The position numbers were made by a program, and so were the translations under genes. The notes below the pieces were generated by a model. That model was not told where the DNA came from, searched no databases, and saw nothing but the letters and a program-made list of their open reading frames with translations. Positions 11,501-23,213 of a stretch of 64,000 nucleotides of DNA are shown piece by piece. The number at the start of each line of letters is the position of its first letter. Positions within the stretch are counted from its first letter, which is position 1. This DNA comes from Rheinheimera sp. MMS21-TC3 (GTDB lineage: Bacteria > Pseudomonadota > Gammaproteobacteria > Enterobacterales > Alteromonadaceae), in assembly GCF_032229285.1 (NCBI RefSeq), contig NZ_CP135084.1, positions 496,001 through 560,000 of the forward strand, given 5' to 3'.

Positions 11501-12712
11501 GAGAAAGAGCGCTATAAACTCCCATATGGTTCAGTTTTAGCAACTGATGACAATGCTAAAATCACTTCAGGGCAAATAGTTGCTAGTTGGGATCCGCACT
11601 CGCATCCAATTATTCTAGAACGTGGTGCTCACGTTACCCATAGCGATGTTGATGATAGTAATACTGAAGTTCAACAAGATGATTTAACCGGATTAACCCG
11701 TACTGTAGTAAAAGATTTGGCTAAAGCTAACGCTAAAGAACCAAAGCTTATTTTGACTATGGACGATGGTGCGCTACAAGAAATTCGTCTTCCAAGCTTT
11801 GCTACTATTGAAGTTGGTGATGGGGTTGCAGTGCAAGCCGGTGAAGTATTAGCGCGTATTCCGCAAGAAAGTTCGAAAACACGGGATATTACCGGTGGTC
11901 TACCACGGGTTGCTGACTTATTTGAAGCGCGTAAGCCAAAAGATCCAGCTATACTAGCTGAAATCTCAGGTACTATTAGCTTTGGTAAAGAAACTAAAGG
12001 TAAGCGTCGCTTGTTAATCACACCTGATCAAGGTGATGTATACGAAGAAATGATCCATAAGTGGCGTCAAGTAAACGTATTTGAAGGTGAGCGCATTGAA
12101 AAAGGCGAGGTGATCTCTGAAGGTCCTGAGTCAGCTCACGATATTCTACGTTTACGTGGCATCCATCATGTTGCCAGTTACATTGTTAACGAAGTACAAG
12201 ATGTATATCGTTTGCAAGGTGTAAAAATCAACGATAAGCATATTGAAACGATTATTCGTCAAATGTTGCGTAAGTGTCTGATTATTCACCCAGGAGATAG
12301 TGAATTCTTAGAAGGCGAACAAGCAGAAGTGGCGCGAGTCAATATTGCTAATCGTGAATTAGAAGCTGCAGGGAAAATACCGGCTAAGTACGAACGTGCT
12401 TTATTGGGTATCACCAAAGCTTCATTGTCGACAGACTCTTTTATCTCGGCAGCATCGTTCCAAGAAACTACGCGAGTTCTAACTGAAGCCGCTGTTGGCG
12501 GTAAGAAAGATGAACTACGTGGCTTAAAAGAAAACGTTATTGTAGGTAGGTTGATTCCAGCGGGTACCGGTTTTTCGTTCCATCAAAACCGTGCCCGTGA
12601 ACGTCAGCGTATTGCCAATGGCGAAAACGTTGAGCCAGCAATGAGTGCAGAAGTAGCGGAGCAGGCTTTGTCTGATGCGCTAAATATGGACTTATCTGGT
12701 AAAGACGAGTAA
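8531..12712 (+). CDS. rpoC: DNA-directed RNA polymerase subunit beta'
   Basis: This is the catalytic beta' subunit. The start is GTG with AGGAGAG upstream, as in E. coli. The 1393-residue product (1407 in E. coli) has the first zinc site (CLCG...CEKC near residues 70-88), the metal-binding [12 protein letters not shown] motif with Asp460, 462 and 464, and the second zinc site (CGSEHG ... [11 protein letters not shown]). The bridge helix and trigger-loop region with [19 protein letters not shown] is intact. A dyad-symmetry terminator follows. Confidence 0.99.
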   Translation: MKDLLKFLKQQTKTEEFDVIRIGLSSPDMIRSWSFGEVKKPETINYRTFKPERDGLFCARIFGPVKDYECLCGKYKRLKHRGVICEKCGVEVTLTKVRRERMGHIDLASPTAHIWFLKSLPSRIGLLLDMTLRDIERVLYFESYVVTEPGMTSLERRQMLTEEEYLDVLEEHGDEFEAKMGAEAVLDILQGLDLPLEIKQMREELPTINSETKRKKISKRLKLMEAFHSSGNKPEWMIMTVLPVLPPDLRPLVPLDGGRFATSDLNDLYRRVINRNNRLKRLLDLSAPDIIVRNEKRMLQEAVDALLDNGRRGRAITGSNKRPLKSLADMIKGKQGRFRQNLLGKRVDYSGRSVIVVGPTLRLHQCGLPKKMALELFKPFIYGKLEMRGLATTIKAAKKMVEREEAAVWDVLDEVIREHPVLLNRAPTLHRLGIQAFEPVLIEGKAIQLHPLVCAAYNADFDGDQMAVHVPLTIEAQLEARALMMSTNNVLSPANGEPIIVPSQDVVLGLYYMTREAVNAKGEGMLFKSAKEAEKAFRADVASLHAKVKVRITEVVFAEDGSRTETTAVRDTTVGRAILYSILPEGLDFNSVNHAMGKKQISKLLNGAYRRIGLKQTVILADQIMYTGFHYAMLSGVSVGINDLVIPESKTTIINAAEDEVAEIQDQFQQGLVTAGEKYNKVIDIWSTANETLSKSMMENLSVEDVVDRDGNTVKQQSFNSVYMMADSGARGSPAQIRQLAAMRGLMAKPDGSIIETPITANFREGLSVLQYFISTHGARKGLADTALKTANSGYLTRRLVDVAQDLVVTEFDCGSEHGIVMKPLIEGGDVVEGLRERVLGRVVIGDVVIPSTEEVLIEDGTMLDEALCDALEKHSIDEVHVRSVITCQTDFGVCAKCYGRDLARGHLINAGEAVGVIAAQSIGEPGTQLTMRTFHIGGAASRASAENSVQVKNAGTLKLQNAKYVRNPDNKIVITSRSAEVTVFDELGREKERYKLPYGSVLATDDNAKITSGQIVASWDPHSHPIILERGAHVTHSDVDDSNTEVQQDDLTGLTRTVVKDLAKANAKEPKLILTMDDGALQEIRLPSFATIEVGDGVAVQAGEVLARIPQESSKTRDITGGLPRVADLFEARKPKDPAILAEISGTISFGKETKGKRRLLITPDQGDVYEEMIHKWRQVNVFEGERIEKGEVISEGPESAHDILRLRGIHHVASYIVNEVQDVYRLQGVKINDKHIETIIRQMLRKCLIIHPGDSEFLEGEQAEVARVNIANRELEAAGKIPAKYERALLGITKASLSTDSFISAASFQETTRVLTEAAVGGKKDELRGLKENVIVGRLIPAGTGFSFHQNRARERQRIANGENVEPAMSAEVAEQALSDALNMDLSGKDE

Positions 12713-12725
12713 CACAAGTAAAGAG

Positions 12726-12760
12726 GCTAATTGTTGCTTAAATTAGCAGCAATTAGCTTT
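12726..12760 (+). terminator. Terminator hairpin after rpoC
   Basis: GCTAATTG-T-TGCT (12726-12738) and AGCA-G-CAATTAGC (12745-12757) form a stem of 13 pairs, one of them a G-U, with a 6-base loop, followed by TTT. The T-run is short, so termination may be partial. Confidence 0.7.
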
Positions 12761-12765
12761 CGAGC

Positions 12766-13235
<470 letters not shown>

Positions 13236-13325
13236 CGGTACTCCGTTAGTAAGGCCAAACTAAACGACTTTTTTTCTTTAATGTATTAAAAGTTTTGGAA
13301 TCACCTGAAGCAATCGGAGTTACGA

Positions 13326-13796
13326 ATGCCAAGAAGACGCGTCATCGGACAACGTAAAATCCTTCCTGATCCTAAGTTCGGAAGTGAATTACTTGCCAAA
13401 TTTGTAAACGTCGTTATGGTCGACGGTAAAAAATCTACAGCAGAATCAATAGTATATGGCGCATTAGAACACGCTGTAGCCAAGTCTAAAAAAGAACATT
13501 TAGACATTTTTGAAGTTGCACTGGATAACATTCGCCCTACGGTAGAAGTTAAATCTCGCCGTGTGGGTGGTTCTACTTACCAAGTACCGGTTGAAGTACG
13601 TCCAGTACGTCGCAACGCACTAGCAATGCGCTGGTTAGTTGAAGCAGCTCGTAAACGTGGTGAGAAATCAATGGCACAGCGTTTAGCTGGTGAGATGCTT
13701 GATGCACTTGATAACAAAGGTTCTGCGGTTAAAAAGCGTGAAGACGTGCACCGTATGGCTGAGGCGAATAAAGCATTCGCACATTTCCGCTGGTAA
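13326..13796 (+). CDS. rpsG: 30S ribosomal protein S7
   Basis: S7 nucleates assembly of the 30S head and lies at the E/P site. The product has 156 residues, the usual bacterial length, beginning [21 protein letters not shown]. The 90-base rpsL-rpsG gap has no terminator; in E. coli S7 represses translation through this intercistronic region, so it may hold the S7 target here (inference). Confidence 0.99.
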   Translation: MPRRRVIGQRKILPDPKFGSELLAKFVNVVMVDGKKSTAESIVYGALEHAVAKSKKEHLDIFEVALDNIRPTVEVKSRRVGGSTYQVPVEVRPVRRNALAMRWLVEAARKRGEKSMAQRLAGEMLDALDNKGSAVKKREDVHRMAEANKAFAHFRW

Positions 13797-13822
13797 GCAC
13801 ATCTTAACAAGAGGATATTATT

Positions 13823-15925
13823 GTGGCACGTACAACCCCAATAGAACGCTATCGTAACATTGGCATCTGTGCGCACGTAGATGCGGGCAAAACCACCACG
13901 AGCGAGCGTATTATTTTTTATACTGGGCGCTCACATAAGATCGGTGAAGTACATGATGGTGCAGCGACAATGGACTGGATGGAGCAGGAGCAGGAACGTG
14001 GTATTACTATCACATCAGCTGCTACTACTACCTTTTGGTCTGGTATGTCTAAGCAGTTTGATATGCACCGCGTTAACCTTATTGATACCCCAGGTCACGT
14101 TGACTTTACAGTAGAAGTAGAGCGTTCTTTACGCGTTCTCGATGCTGCTGTAGTGGTACTTTGTGGTTCATCAGGTGTTCAACCGCAAACTGAAACTGTT
14201 TGGCGTCAAGCTAACAAGTATGAAGTTCCGCGCATGATCTATGTAAACAAGATGGACCGTACTGGTGCTAATTTTTTACGTGTTGTTAAGCAAGCTAGAA
14301 CTCGTTTAAATAGCACTATAGTACCAATCCAATTGCCAATTGGCGCTGAAGATCATTTTGAAGGTGTAGTAGACCTAATTAAAATGAAAGCGATCAACTG
14401 GAATATGGAAGATCATGGTATGACATTCACTTATGAAGAGATCCCAGCAGATATGCTGGAGGAATGTAATGAGTGGCGTCAAAATATGATCGAAGCGGCT
14501 GCAGAAGCTAGCGAAGATATGATGGAACGTTACCTTGAAGGCGATACGTTCAGCGAAGAAGAAATTCGTAAAGCGCTGCGTGATTTAACTTTACGTAACG
14601 AAGTAGTATTAGTGCAATGTGGTTCATCTTTCAAAAACAAAGGTGTTCAGGCCATGTTGGATAACGTAATTTATTACTTGCCATCACCTAGTGAAGTTAA
14701 ACCTATTATGGGTATTAATGAAGATGAAACGCCAGGTGAGCGTCATTCTTCAGATGATGAACCTTTTGCAGCTTTAGCATTTAAAATTGCTACGGATCCA
14801 TTTGTAGGTACCTTAACTTTCTTCCGTGTATATTCAGGCATTATCCGCTCAGGCGATACTGTTTATAACCCGGTAAAAATGAAAAAAGAGCGTATTGGCC
14901 GTATCGTACAGATGCATGCTAATAGCCGTGAAGAAATCAAAGAAGTTTTAGCTGGTGACATTGCAGCTGGTATCGGTTTTAAAGATGTTACAACTGGTGA
15001 CACTTTATGTGATCTAAATAACATTATTACTTTAGAGCGCATGGAATTCCCAGAGCCAGTAATTTCTGTTGCAGTTGAACCAAAAACAAAAGCTGACCAA
15101 GAAAAAATGGGTATAGCACTAGGTAAACTAGCTGCAGAAGATCCATCTTTCCGTGTTCACACTGATGAAGAAACGGGGCAAACCATCATCTCTGGTATGG
15201 GTGAATTACACCTTGATATCTTAGTTGACCGTATGAAACGTGAATTTAAAGTAGATGCTAACGTGGGTAAACCACAAGTTTCTTATCGCGAAACTTTACG
15301 TCAAACTACTGAAGTTGAAGGTAAGTTTGTTCGTCAATCAGGTGGACGTGGTCAGTTTGGTCATTGTTGGTTAAAACTAGAACCGCAAGAAGAAGGTGCT
15401 GGTTATACGTTTGTTAACGCAGTTGTTGGTGGTGTTATTCCAAAAGAATATATTCCAGCAGTTGATAAAGGTGTCCAAGAACAAATGAAAAATGGTGTTC
15501 TTGCAGGCTACCCAGTTATCGACGTTAAAGTAACAGTATTTGACGGTTCATACCATGATGTTGACTCGAACGAAATGGCGTTTAAAATTGCAGGTTCAAT
15601 GGGCTTTAAGAAAGGTGCGCTACAAGCAAAACCTGTTATTCTTGAGCCAATAATGAAAGTTGAAGTTGTAACGCCTGAAGAGTTTATGGGTGATATCGTA
15701 GGTGACTTAAACCGTCGTCGCGGTATGATCAATGGTATGGAAGATGCCCCAGGTGGCATCAAAATCGTTGATGCAAACGTGCCTTTATCAGAAATGTTTG
15801 GTTATGCGACTCATATGCGCTCATTGAGCCAAGGTCGTGCTTCATATTCAATGGAACCATTGAATTACCAAGAAGCGCCTAGTAACGTTACTGAAACAAT
15901 AATTGCAGCGCGTAAAGCTGATTAA
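13823..15925 (+). CDS. fusA: Elongation factor G
   Basis: EF-G is the GTPase that drives translocation and, with RRF, ribosome recycling. The 700-residue product (704 in E. coli) has the P-loop AHVDAGKTT near residues 17-25, switch [14 protein letters not shown], and the complete domains II-V ending in the domain V motif [14 protein letters not shown] (domain IV) and [13 protein letters not shown]. The start is GTG with AAGAGGA upstream. It lies 26 bases after rpsG. Confidence 0.99.
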   Translation: MARTTPIERYRNIGICAHVDAGKTTTSERIIFYTGRSHKIGEVHDGAATMDWMEQEQERGITITSAATTTFWSGMSKQFDMHRVNLIDTPGHVDFTVEVERSLRVLDAAVVVLCGSSGVQPQTETVWRQANKYEVPRMIYVNKMDRTGANFLRVVKQARTRLNSTIVPIQLPIGAEDHFEGVVDLIKMKAINWNMEDHGMTFTYEEIPADMLEECNEWRQNMIEAAAEASEDMMERYLEGDTFSEEEIRKALRDLTLRNEVVLVQCGSSFKNKGVQAMLDNVIYYLPSPSEVKPIMGINEDETPGERHSSDDEPFAALAFKIATDPFVGTLTFFRVYSGIIRSGDTVYNPVKMKKERIGRIVQMHANSREEIKEVLAGDIAAGIGFKDVTTGDTLCDLNNIITLERMEFPEPVISVAVEPKTKADQEKMGIALGKLAAEDPSFRVHTDEETGQTIISGMGELHLDILVDRMKREFKVDANVGKPQVSYRETLRQTTEVEGKFVRQSGGRGQFGHCWLKLEPQEEGAGYTFVNAVVGGVIPKEYIPAVDKGVQEQMKNGVLAGYPVIDVKVTVFDGSYHDVDSNEMAFKIAGSMGFKKGALQAKPVILEPIMKVEVVTPEEFMGDIVGDLNRRRGMINGMEDAPGGIKIVDANVPLSEMFGYATHMRSLSQGRASYSMEPLNYQEAPSNVTETIIAARKAD

Positions 15926-15977
15926 CTTAGTTTGGCCTGCTTAGGCAGGCCGCATATAAATAGAGAAGGGTTTACTC

Positions 15978-17162
15978 ATGGCTAAGGCTAAATTTGAACG
16001 TATTAAACCGCACGTTAACGTGGGCACCATCGGTCACGTTGACCACGGTAAAACTACTTTAACTGCAGCAATCACCAACGTATTAGCAAAAACATACGGC
16101 GGTCAAGCGTTTGCATTCGACATGATCGATAAAGCGCCAGAAGAAAAAGCACGTGGTATCACTATCAACACCTCACACGTTGAATATGATACACCTACAC
16201 GTCACTACGCTCACGTAGACTGCCCAGGCCACGCCGACTATGTTAAAAACATGATCACAGGTGCTGCGCAAATGGACGGTGCTATCTTAGTAGTAGCGTC
16301 AACAGACGGCCCAATGCCACAAACACGTGAGCACATCTTGTTATCACGTCAGGTTGGTGTTCCTTACATCATCGTATTCATGAACAAATGTGACATGGTA
16401 GATGACGAAGAATTATTAGAATTAGTAGAAATGGAAGTACGTGAATTACTTTCAGACTACGATTTCCCAGGTGATGACTTACCAGTAATCCGTGGTTCAG
16501 CGTTAAAAGCGTTGGAAGGCGTAGCTGAGTGGGAAGCTAAGATTGTAGAATTAGGTGAAGCGTTAGATACGTATATCCCTGATCCAGTTCGTGCAATTGA
16601 TAAGCCATTCATCATGCCAATTGAAGACGTATTCTCAATTGCTGGTCGTGGTACAGTAGTAACTGGCCGTGTAGAGCAAGGTATCATCAAAGTAGGCGAG
16701 ACAGTAGAAATCGTTGGTATCAAAGATACAGTAGCGACGACTTGTACTGGTGTAGAGATGTTCCGTAAGTTGTTAGACGAAGGTCGTGCAGGTGAGAACA
16801 TTGGTGCCTTATTACGTGGTACTAAGCGTGAAGACGTAGAGCGTGGCCAAGTATTAGCGAAGCCAGGTTCAATCAAGCCACACACTAAGTTTGAAGGTGA
16901 AGTGTACGTATTATCAAAAGAAGAAGGTGGTCGTCATACTCCATTCTTCAAAGGTTACCGTCCACAATTCTACTTCCGTACGACAGACGTAACGGGTTCA
17001 GTAGAATTACCAGAAGGCGTAGAAATGGTAATGCCAGGCGACAACTTGAAGTTTGTTGTTGAATTAATTTGCCCAATCGCGATGACAGAAGGTTTACGCT
17101 TCGCTATCCGTGAAGGTGGCCGCACAGTAGGTGCTGGTGTAGTATCAAAAATCGTTGCTTAA
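15978..17162 (+). CDS. tuf: Elongation factor Tu, second copy (complete)
   Basis: This 394-residue EF-Tu closes the str operon, the position of tufA in E. coli. It has the P-loop GHVDHGKT (residues 19-26), switch I with [18 protein letters not shown] (81-85) and NKCD near 136. RBS GAGAAGG precedes the ATG. The overlap with the first tuf gene at the window start is identical except for two silent changes, which points to concerted evolution by gene conversion. Confidence 0.99.
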   Translation: MAKAKFERIKPHVNVGTIGHVDHGKTTLTAAITNVLAKTYGGQAFAFDMIDKAPEEKARGITINTSHVEYDTPTRHYAHVDCPGHADYVKNMITGAAQMDGAILVVASTDGPMPQTREHILLSRQVGVPYIIVFMNKCDMVDDEELLELVEMEVRELLSDYDFPGDDLPVIRGSALKALEGVAEWEAKIVELGEALDTYIPDPVRAIDKPFIMPIEDVFSIAGRGTVVTGRVEQGIIKVGETVEIVGIKDTVATTCTGVEMFRKLLDEGRAGENIGALLRGTKREDVERGQVLAKPGSIKPHTKFEGEVYVLSKEEGGRHTPFFKGYRPQFYFRTTDVTGSVELPEGVEMVMPGDNLKFVVELICPIAMTEGLRFAIREGGRTVGAGVVSKIVA

Positions 17163-17185
17163 TAGTTAACGTATTTTAGATATCT

Positions 17186-17212
17186 AAAAGGCCCCAAACG
17201 GGGCCTTTTTTA
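17186..17212 (+). terminator. Rho-independent terminator of the str operon
   Basis: This is the same GC-rich hairpin as after the first tuf gene (AAAGGCCCC / GGGGCCTTT, six T). It isolates the str operon from the acyl-CoA dehydrogenase gene downstream. Confidence 0.93.
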
Positions 17213-17263
17213 TTGACTTAAGAAAACCAACTAAGCATTAAGTGTTAAAGTTAGTTTTTAATT

Positions 17264-17285
17264 AATTCAAACGCTTGTTTGAATT
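17264..17285. promoter_or_regulatory. Perfect palindrome resembling a PsrA operator
   Basis: AATTCAAAC-GCTT-GTTTGAATT is a perfect 9-bp inverted repeat with a 4-base centre. The core CAAAC-N4-GTTTG matches the published consensus for PsrA, a TetR-family repressor of fatty acid oxidation genes released by acyl ligands. It lies about 50 bases before the acyl-CoA dehydrogenase start, where a repressor site would be expected. The regulator itself is not in the window. Confidence 0.7.
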
Positions 17286-17333
17286 TTCAAGCTATGCCAT
17301 GATTAATGAAACTATGTTGCACAGAGAATCATT

Positions 17334-19064
17334 ATGAGCCAATACCAAGCCCCAGTTAACGATATTTACTTCAACTTATTCGATGTTTGGCAGTTAAATG
17401 ATTATTGGCAGCAGCAAAGCCAATTAAAAGAGCAATTAGATTCTGATACAGCAAAAGCGATTATAGAAGAAGCCGCTAAAATTTGTGAGCAACAGCTAGC
17501 GCCTTTTTCAATGCAAGCTGATCAACAAGGGGCAACATTAAAGGACAATAATGTAACGCTGCCAGCACATTATAAAGCCGCTTATCAAAGCTTATGTGAG
17601 GGGGGCTGGACCGGCTTGAGTGGTGATGTCGAATATGGTGGTATGGGCATGCCGAAAGCTTTATCTATGATGGTAGATGAAATGTTATGTAGTGCGGATA
17701 TAGCTTTTTCACTTTATCCAGGTTTAACAGCCGGTGCTTGTGTAGCTTTACTACAGCATGCAAATCAAGACATTAAAACAACATACTTACCAAAATTATA
17801 TAGCGGCGAGTGGTCGGCTACTATGTGCCTGACTGAAGCTCATGCTGGTACAGATTTAGGTATTATGCGGACAAAGGCTACACCAAAAGATGATGGCAGC
17901 TATCAAATTAATGGTAGTAAAATATTTATCACTGCGGGTGAACATGATCTAACTAGTAATATTGTCCATCTTGTACTAGCTAAATTACCAGATGCACCAG
18001 CAGGAAGTCGCGGCATATCTTTATTTTTGGTACCAAAGTATTTACCGAATAATAAAGCACAACGCAATGGTATTACAGTTGGCTCAATAGAACATAAGAT
18101 GGGGATTAATGGTTCTGCTACTTGTGTTTTGAATTTTGATAATGCCCAAGGCTATTTGATTGGTAAACCACACCAAGGTTTGGCTTGTATGTTTACCATG
18201 ATGAATTATGAGCGCTTATCAATGGGTAGCCAAGGTTTAGGTGCTGCAGAGCGTGCTTATCAAAATGCACTTTCTTATGCAAAAGATAGATTACAAGGCC
18301 GTGCAACAGAAAGAGATCCTAGCAAAGCAGAGCCTATTATTGTCCATGCCGATGTACGCCGTATGCTATTAGATATTAAGGCAATGAATGAAGGCGGCAG
18401 AACTTTTGCTACTTGGGTTGCATCTTTATTAGACAAAGCAAAATATGATGATTGTCAACAATCTGCAGCAATTGCAAACTTACTAACCCCTGTTACAAAA
18501 GCTTTTATGACAGACCAAGGTTTTGCTGCCTGCGTTACTGCACAACAAGTGTTTGGTGGTCATGGTTATATTAAAGAGTGGGGTATGGAGCAGCTAGTAC
18601 GTGATGCCCGAATTGCACAAATTTATGAAGGAACTAATGGCATACAGGCATTAGACTTTATGCAAAGAAAAGTAGTTGCTGATCAAGGCAAGGTACTGTC
18701 ATCTTTATTGACAACTATAAAAGATGAATTAACCAATGCACTATTCACACCAAGTACAGTTTTAATCCCTTACATTATCCAGGTTGAGCAGTTATTAAGT
18801 GCAATACTTAAACAAGACACTGAAAGTCAAAACGCCAATGCCTATGATTTTCTTAATTTAGTCTCTTATGTACTATACGGTTACATGTGGTATAAAAGTT
18901 GTGTAGCTTTAGACGACAGTAAGCATAGTGCAGATTTTATCGAGGCAAAAATTAAAACAGCAAATTACTTTTATCTGCGTATATTGCCAAAAGTTGCCGG
19001 ATATATTGCCGTGTTACAGCAAGAGCCATCAGTAATGATAAAAATTAAAAATCAGCAATTTTAA
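17334..19064 (+). CDS. Acyl-CoA dehydrogenase family protein
   Basis: This is an FAD-dependent dehydrogenase that introduces the alpha-beta double bond in an acyl-CoA. The 576-residue protein belongs to the long form with an extra C-terminal domain, a group that includes DmdC-like enzymes. Visible are the FAD/substrate motif CLTEAHAGTDLG (about residue 164), the mid-domain KMGINGSATCVLNFD, and the catalytic base Glu432 in IYEGTNGIQALDFM. Exact chain-length specificity cannot be told. It follows a PsrA-type palindrome and is 15 bases from pldA, so the two are probably cotranscribed in lipid catabolism. Confidence 0.9.
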   Translation: MSQYQAPVNDIYFNLFDVWQLNDYWQQQSQLKEQLDSDTAKAIIEEAAKICEQQLAPFSMQADQQGATLKDNNVTLPAHYKAAYQSLCEGGWTGLSGDVEYGGMGMPKALSMMVDEMLCSADIAFSLYPGLTAGACVALLQHANQDIKTTYLPKLYSGEWSATMCLTEAHAGTDLGIMRTKATPKDDGSYQINGSKIFITAGEHDLTSNIVHLVLAKLPDAPAGSRGISLFLVPKYLPNNKAQRNGITVGSIEHKMGINGSATCVLNFDNAQGYLIGKPHQGLACMFTMMNYERLSMGSQGLGAAERAYQNALSYAKDRLQGRATERDPSKAEPIIVHADVRRMLLDIKAMNEGGRTFATWVASLLDKAKYDDCQQSAAIANLLTPVTKAFMTDQGFAACVTAQQVFGGHGYIKEWGMEQLVRDARIAQIYEGTNGIQALDFMQRKVVADQGKVLSSLLTTIKDELTNALFTPSTVLIPYIIQVEQLLSAILKQDTESQNANAYDFLNLVSYVLYGYMWYKSCVALDDSKHSADFIEAKIKTANYFYLRILPKVAGYIAVLQQEPSVMIKIKNQQF

Positions 19065-19079
19065 TTATAAAGGACAGTT

Positions 19080-19946
19080 ATGCGATTTTTGCTTGGATGC
19101 TTGTTAGCCTTATTGTTTACATCAGCAGTTGATGCTGCAGATGCTTTAGAGAAAAGGCTTAAGTCAGAAGATTGGGATTCCTATAAACCCTTTAGTATAT
19201 TACCTCATCATAATAATTACTTATTACCATTTTCTTATGTTAATGGCATCAGAAATAATATTACCCAAGACGGTGTAACAGCTCCTGCGGATAATATAGA
19301 AGCAAAATTTCAATTAAGTTTAAAAACACCAATCTGGAGCAGAATTTATGATGGCAAAGGATATTTGTTCTTTGCTTTTACTCAACAAGCCTATTGGCAA
19401 GCCTATAATGATGAAGTATCGTCACCTTTTAGGGAAACCAACTATGAACCTGAATTAATTTTAACTTTGCCTCACTACGCTAATGTTGATGAAGCTGCCA
19501 GTAGAATAATAAGTTTAAGTTTATCTCACCAGTCTAATGGCCGTTCTGGGCTGGAGTCTCGAAGTTGGAACCGACTAAAATTAAGTTGGGTCACATCAAT
19601 TGGTAATGTATTTGTCAATTTTGAACCTTGGTATCGATTTAACGAGCGTAGAAAAACCTCTATTAATGATCCCAAAGGTGACGATAACCCTGACATACGC
19701 GAATATATGGGTTGGTTTGAATTATCAGCTGCCTATAAACAAGGTGAAACCACTTGGCGGATGATGGTTAGACACAACTTGCGAGATGAGCAGCGTGGCG
19801 CGATAAGATTATCTTATTCAATACCTTTTAATGAACACTTACGATTTTACGTCGAAGCATTTAATGGTTATGGCGAAAGCATGATTGACTATGATAGATC
19901 AGTGACACGTTTAGGAATTGGTTTTGAGTTAAACGATATTTTATAG
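19080..19946 (+). CDS. pldA: Outer membrane phospholipase A (OMPLA)
   Basis: OMPLA is a beta-barrel outer-membrane enzyme that hydrolyses acyl chains from misplaced phospholipids. The 288-residue product has a signal peptide (about residues 1-20, ending VDAA). The triad is in place: His150 and Ser152 in SHQSNGRS, and Asn164 in SRSWNRL, with the same spacing as in E. coli OMPLA. SPFRETNYEP and the ending GYGESMIDYDRS..LGIGFELND are also conserved. RBS AAAGGAC; probably translated from the acyl-CoA dehydrogenase transcript, which would couple fatty acid release with breakdown. Confidence 0.95.
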   Translation: MRFLLGCLLALLFTSAVDAADALEKRLKSEDWDSYKPFSILPHHNNYLLPFSYVNGIRNNITQDGVTAPADNIEAKFQLSLKTPIWSRIYDGKGYLFFAFTQQAYWQAYNDEVSSPFRETNYEPELILTLPHYANVDEAASRIISLSLSHQSNGRSGLESRSWNRLKLSWVTSIGNVFVNFEPWYRFNERRKTSINDPKGDDNPDIREYMGWFELSAAYKQGETTWRMMVRHNLRDEQRGAIRLSYSIPFNEHLRFYVEAFNGYGESMIDYDRSVTRLGIGFELNDIL

Positions 19947-19965
19947 TCTAATTTATAAACATGTA

Positions 19966-19993
19966 TTGCGTTATTCGTATAACGCAGTATAAT
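19966..19993 (+). promoter_or_regulatory. Promoter of the S10 operon with an internal palindrome
   Basis: TTGCGT (19966-19971) and TATAAT (19988-19993) are 16 bases apart, followed by GCGCGGCC. The -35 and spacer are spanned by a perfect 8-bp inverted repeat, TGCGTTAT (19967-19974) and ATAACGCA (19979-19986), centred between the two promoter elements. pldA ends only 19 bases upstream without a clear terminator. Confidence 0.75.
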
Positions 19994-19999
19994 GCGCGG

Positions 20000-20476
<477 letters not shown>

Positions 20477-20505
20477 TCAGCCAGGTTTATAGAGAGGTTT
20501 AGGAT

Positions 20506-21144
20506 ATGGCTATCGGTTTAGTCGGTCGTAAAGTGGGAATGACTCGCATCTTCACTGAAGACGGCGTTTCAATTCCAGTAACCGTAATCGAAGCGACACC
20601 AAACCGCGTTACTGCTGTTAAGACAGCAGAAACAGACGGTTACAGCGCACTGCAAGTGACGGCTGGTTCTGTGAAGGCTTCTCGCCTGAACAAGCCAGAT
20701 GCTGGTCAGTTTGCTAAAGCTGGTGTGGACGCTGGTCGTGGTCTGTGGGAATTCCGCCTAGCAGATAACGAAGGTGCTGACATAGTTGTTGGCAACGAAA
20801 TTACAGTTGAAATTTTCGCTGAAGCGAAAAAAGTTGATGTGTCTGGCACATCAAAAGGTAAGGGATTCCAAGGTGCTGTTAAGCGCTGGAATTTTAGTAC
20901 CCAGGATGCTACGCACGGTAACTCTTTATCACATCGTGCACCAGGTTCTATTGGTCAAAACCAATCGCCAGGTAAAGTATTTAAAGGTAAAAAAATGGCT
21001 GGCCACATGGGTTCTGAGCGGGTAACTGTTCAGTCACTAGAAGTGGTTCGTGTAGACGCAGAGCGCAACATTCTGTTAGTAAAAGGCGCAGTGCCTGGTG
21101 CTATCGGTGGTGACGTGATCGTTAAACCAGCTGTAAAAAGCTAA
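20506..21144 (+). CDS. rplC: 50S ribosomal protein L3
   Basis: L3 starts 50S assembly and reaches the peptidyl transferase centre. The 212-residue product (209 in E. coli) has the long extension with [20 protein letters not shown]; the first glutamine corresponds to the residue methylated by PrmB in relatives. RBS GAGAGGTTTAGG. It lies 29 bases after rpsJ in the S10 operon. Confidence 0.99.
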   Translation: MAIGLVGRKVGMTRIFTEDGVSIPVTVIEATPNRVTAVKTAETDGYSALQVTAGSVKASRLNKPDAGQFAKAGVDAGRGLWEFRLADNEGADIVVGNEITVEIFAEAKKVDVSGTSKGKGFQGAVKRWNFSTQDATHGNSLSHRAPGSIGQNQSPGKVFKGKKMAGHMGSERVTVQSLEVVRVDAERNILLVKGAVPGAIGGDVIVKPAVKS

Positions 21145-21162
21145 CGTCTGAGGAGATAAGTG

Positions 21163-21768
21163 ATGGAATTAGCATTACGAGACGCTCAAGGCGTTCTTGA
21201 AGTTTCTGAAGCTACCTTTGGACGTGAGTTTAATGAAGCTTTAGTACACCAGGTCGTTGTTGCTTATGCAGCAGGTGCTCGTCAGGGTACTCGCGCACAG
21301 TTAACACGCTCTGAAGTACGCGGTGGCGGCAAGAAGCCATGGCGTCAAAAAGGTACTGGCCGCGCGCGTGCTGGTACAATCCGTAGCCCAATCTGGCGCG
21401 GAGGCGGTGTTACATTTGCGGCTAAGCCACAAGATCACAGCCAAAAAGTAAACCGTAAAATGTATCGTGGTGCGATCCAAAGCATCCTGTCTGAATTAGT
21501 ACGTCAAGAGCGTTTAATTGTGGTGGAAGATTTCGCCGTTGAAACGCCAAAAACCAAAGAATTAACTGCAAAGTTAAAATCTATGGACTTAAAAGACGTA
21601 TTAATTGTGACTAACGAAGTTGATGAGAACCTGTTCTTATCAGCACGCAACCTATATAAGGTTGACGTGCGTGACGTACACGGTATTGACCCGGTCAGCT
21701 TAATCGCCTTCGACAAAGTAGTAATGACTGCAGCAGCAGTTAAACAACTTGAGGAGCTGTTAGCATGA
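21163..21768 (+). CDS. rplD: 50S ribosomal protein L4
   Basis: L4 lines the exit tunnel and, in enterobacteria, represses the S10 operon. The frame allows a GTG at 21160, but the adjacent ATG at 21163 gives [16 protein letters not shown] and 201 residues, equal to E. coli, with GAGGAG upstream. The tunnel loop with [18 protein letters not shown] (about residues 55-72) is complete. It overlaps rplW by 4 bases (ATGA). Confidence 0.99.
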   Translation: MELALRDAQGVLEVSEATFGREFNEALVHQVVVAYAAGARQGTRAQLTRSEVRGGGKKPWRQKGTGRARAGTIRSPIWRGGGVTFAAKPQDHSQKVNRKMYRGAIQSILSELVRQERLIVVEDFAVETPKTKELTAKLKSMDLKDVLIVTNEVDENLFLSARNLYKVDVRDVHGIDPVSLIAFDKVVMTAAAVKQLEELLA

Positions 21769-22067
21769 TTCGCGAAGAACGTTTACTGAAAGTTATTCTA
21801 GCGCCACATGTATCTGAAAAGAGCACTGTGTCAGCTGAAAAACACAATACAGTCGTTTTCAAAGTTGCCACTACTGCGACTAAAGCTGACGTTAAAGCAG
21901 CAGTTGAAAAACTGTTCGAAACGGAAGTAGTTGGTGTACGTACTGTTAATGTTAAGGGTAAATCCAAGCGCACAGGTGCGCGTATGGGCAAACGTAGCGA
22001 TTGGAAAAAAGCATACGTTACTCTTAAAGAAGGCAGCGAAATCGATTTCGTTGGCGGCGCTGAGTAA
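21765..22067 (+). CDS. rplW: 50S ribosomal protein L23
   Basis: L23 sits at the tunnel exit and docks trigger factor and SRP. The 100-residue product equals E. coli length and begins [20 protein letters not shown]. The loop [25 protein letters not shown] is conserved. Its ATG overlaps the rplD stop, indicating translational coupling. Confidence 0.99.
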   Translation: MIREERLLKVILAPHVSEKSTVSAEKHNTVVFKVATTATKADVKAAVEKLFETEVVGVRTVNVKGKSKRTGARMGKRSDWKKAYVTLKEGSEIDFVGGAE

Positions 22068-22083
22068 GAAGAGGAGTTAGGAA

Positions 22084-22908
22084 ATGGCACTTTTAAAGTG
22101 TAAACCTACGTCACCAGGTCGTCGCCACGTTATTCAAGTGGTTAACCCAGACCTGCACAAAGGCAAGCCTTATGCACCTTTGTTAGAAAAGCTAGTTAAA
22201 TCTGGTGGTCGTAATAATAACGGTCGCATCACTACCCGTCATATTGGTGGTGGTCATAAGCAACATTACCGTTTAGTAGACTTTAAACGTAACAAAGATG
22301 GCATACCAGCCAAAGTGGAACGTTTAGAATATGATCCGAACCGCACTGCAAACATCGCTTTGATGTTATATGCAGACGGTGAGCGTCGTTATATCCTTGC
22401 ACCAAAGGGCTTGAAAGCGGGTGATACTTTGCATTCAGGTATTGATGCGCCAATTAAAGCAGGTAATGCTTTACCATTGCGCAACATTCCAGTTGGTCAA
22501 GTGGTACACAACATCGAGATGAAGCCTGGTAAAGGTGGTCAACTTGCTCGTTCAGCTGGTGCTTTTGCCCAGATCTTAGCGCGTGAAGGCCAGTACGTTA
22601 CTCTGCGTTTACGCAGTGGTGAAGTACGTAAAGTATTATCTGATTGCCGTGCAACTATCGGTGAGATTGGTAACGCTGAACACATGCTTCGTCAATACGG
22701 TAAAGCGGGCGCTATGCGCTGGCGTGGTATTCGTCCTACCGTACGTGGTGTTGTAATGAATCCAGTGGATCACCCACACGGTGGTGGTGAAGGTAGAACA
22801 TCTGGTGGTCGTCATCCAGTAACCCCTTGGGGCGTACCGACGAAGGGCTACAAGACTCGTTCAAACAAGCGTACTGATAAACTTATCGTACGTCGTCGTG
22901 ATAAATAA
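22084..22908 (+). CDS. rplB: 50S ribosomal protein L2
   Basis: L2 supports subunit joining and the peptidyl transferase centre. The 274-residue product (273 in E. coli) has the signature [15 protein letters not shown] with the conserved His near residue 229, the residue hydroxylated and functionally important in relatives. GAGGAGTTAGG precedes the ATG. Fifth gene of the S10 operon. Confidence 0.99.
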   Translation: MALLKCKPTSPGRRHVIQVVNPDLHKGKPYAPLLEKLVKSGGRNNNGRITTRHIGGGHKQHYRLVDFKRNKDGIPAKVERLEYDPNRTANIALMLYADGERRYILAPKGLKAGDTLHSGIDAPIKAGNALPLRNIPVGQVVHNIEMKPGKGGQLARSAGAFAQILAREGQYVTLRLRSGEVRKVLSDCRATIGEIGNAEHMLRQYGKAGAMRWRGIRPTVRGVVMNPVDHPHGGGEGRTSGGRHPVTPWGVPTKGYKTRSNKRTDKLIVRRRDK

Positions 22909-22924
22909 TTTGTGAGGAATTGCC

Positions 22925-23203
22925 ATGCCACGTTCTCTCAAGAAAGGTCCCTTTATTGACCTTCACTTGCTGAAGAAGGTAGAGAAAGCGTTGGAAAGCG
23001 GAGACAAGAAGCCTATTAAGACTTGGAGCCGTCGTTCAATGATCATACCTGATATGATCGGTTTGACCATCGCTGTCCATAATGGTCGTCAACATGTACC
23101 AGTATTTGTCTCAGAAGAGATGGTTGGTCACAAGTTAGGTGAATTTGCACCTACTCGTACTTACCGTGGTCATACAGCCGACAAAAAGGCCAAGAAGCGC
23201 TAA
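22925..23203 (+). CDS. rpsS: 30S ribosomal protein S19
   Basis: S19 forms part of the 30S head near the A-site finger. The 92-residue product matches E. coli ([20 protein letters not shown] at the start). The signature [22 protein letters not shown] is intact. It lies 16 bases after rplB with GAGGAATT upstream. Confidence 0.99.
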   Translation: MPRSLKKGPFIDLHLLKKVEKALESGDKKPIKTWSRRSMIIPDMIGLTIAVHNGRQHVPVFVSEEMVGHKLGEFAPTRTYRGHTADKKAKKR

Positions 23204-23213
23204 GGGGTAAATG

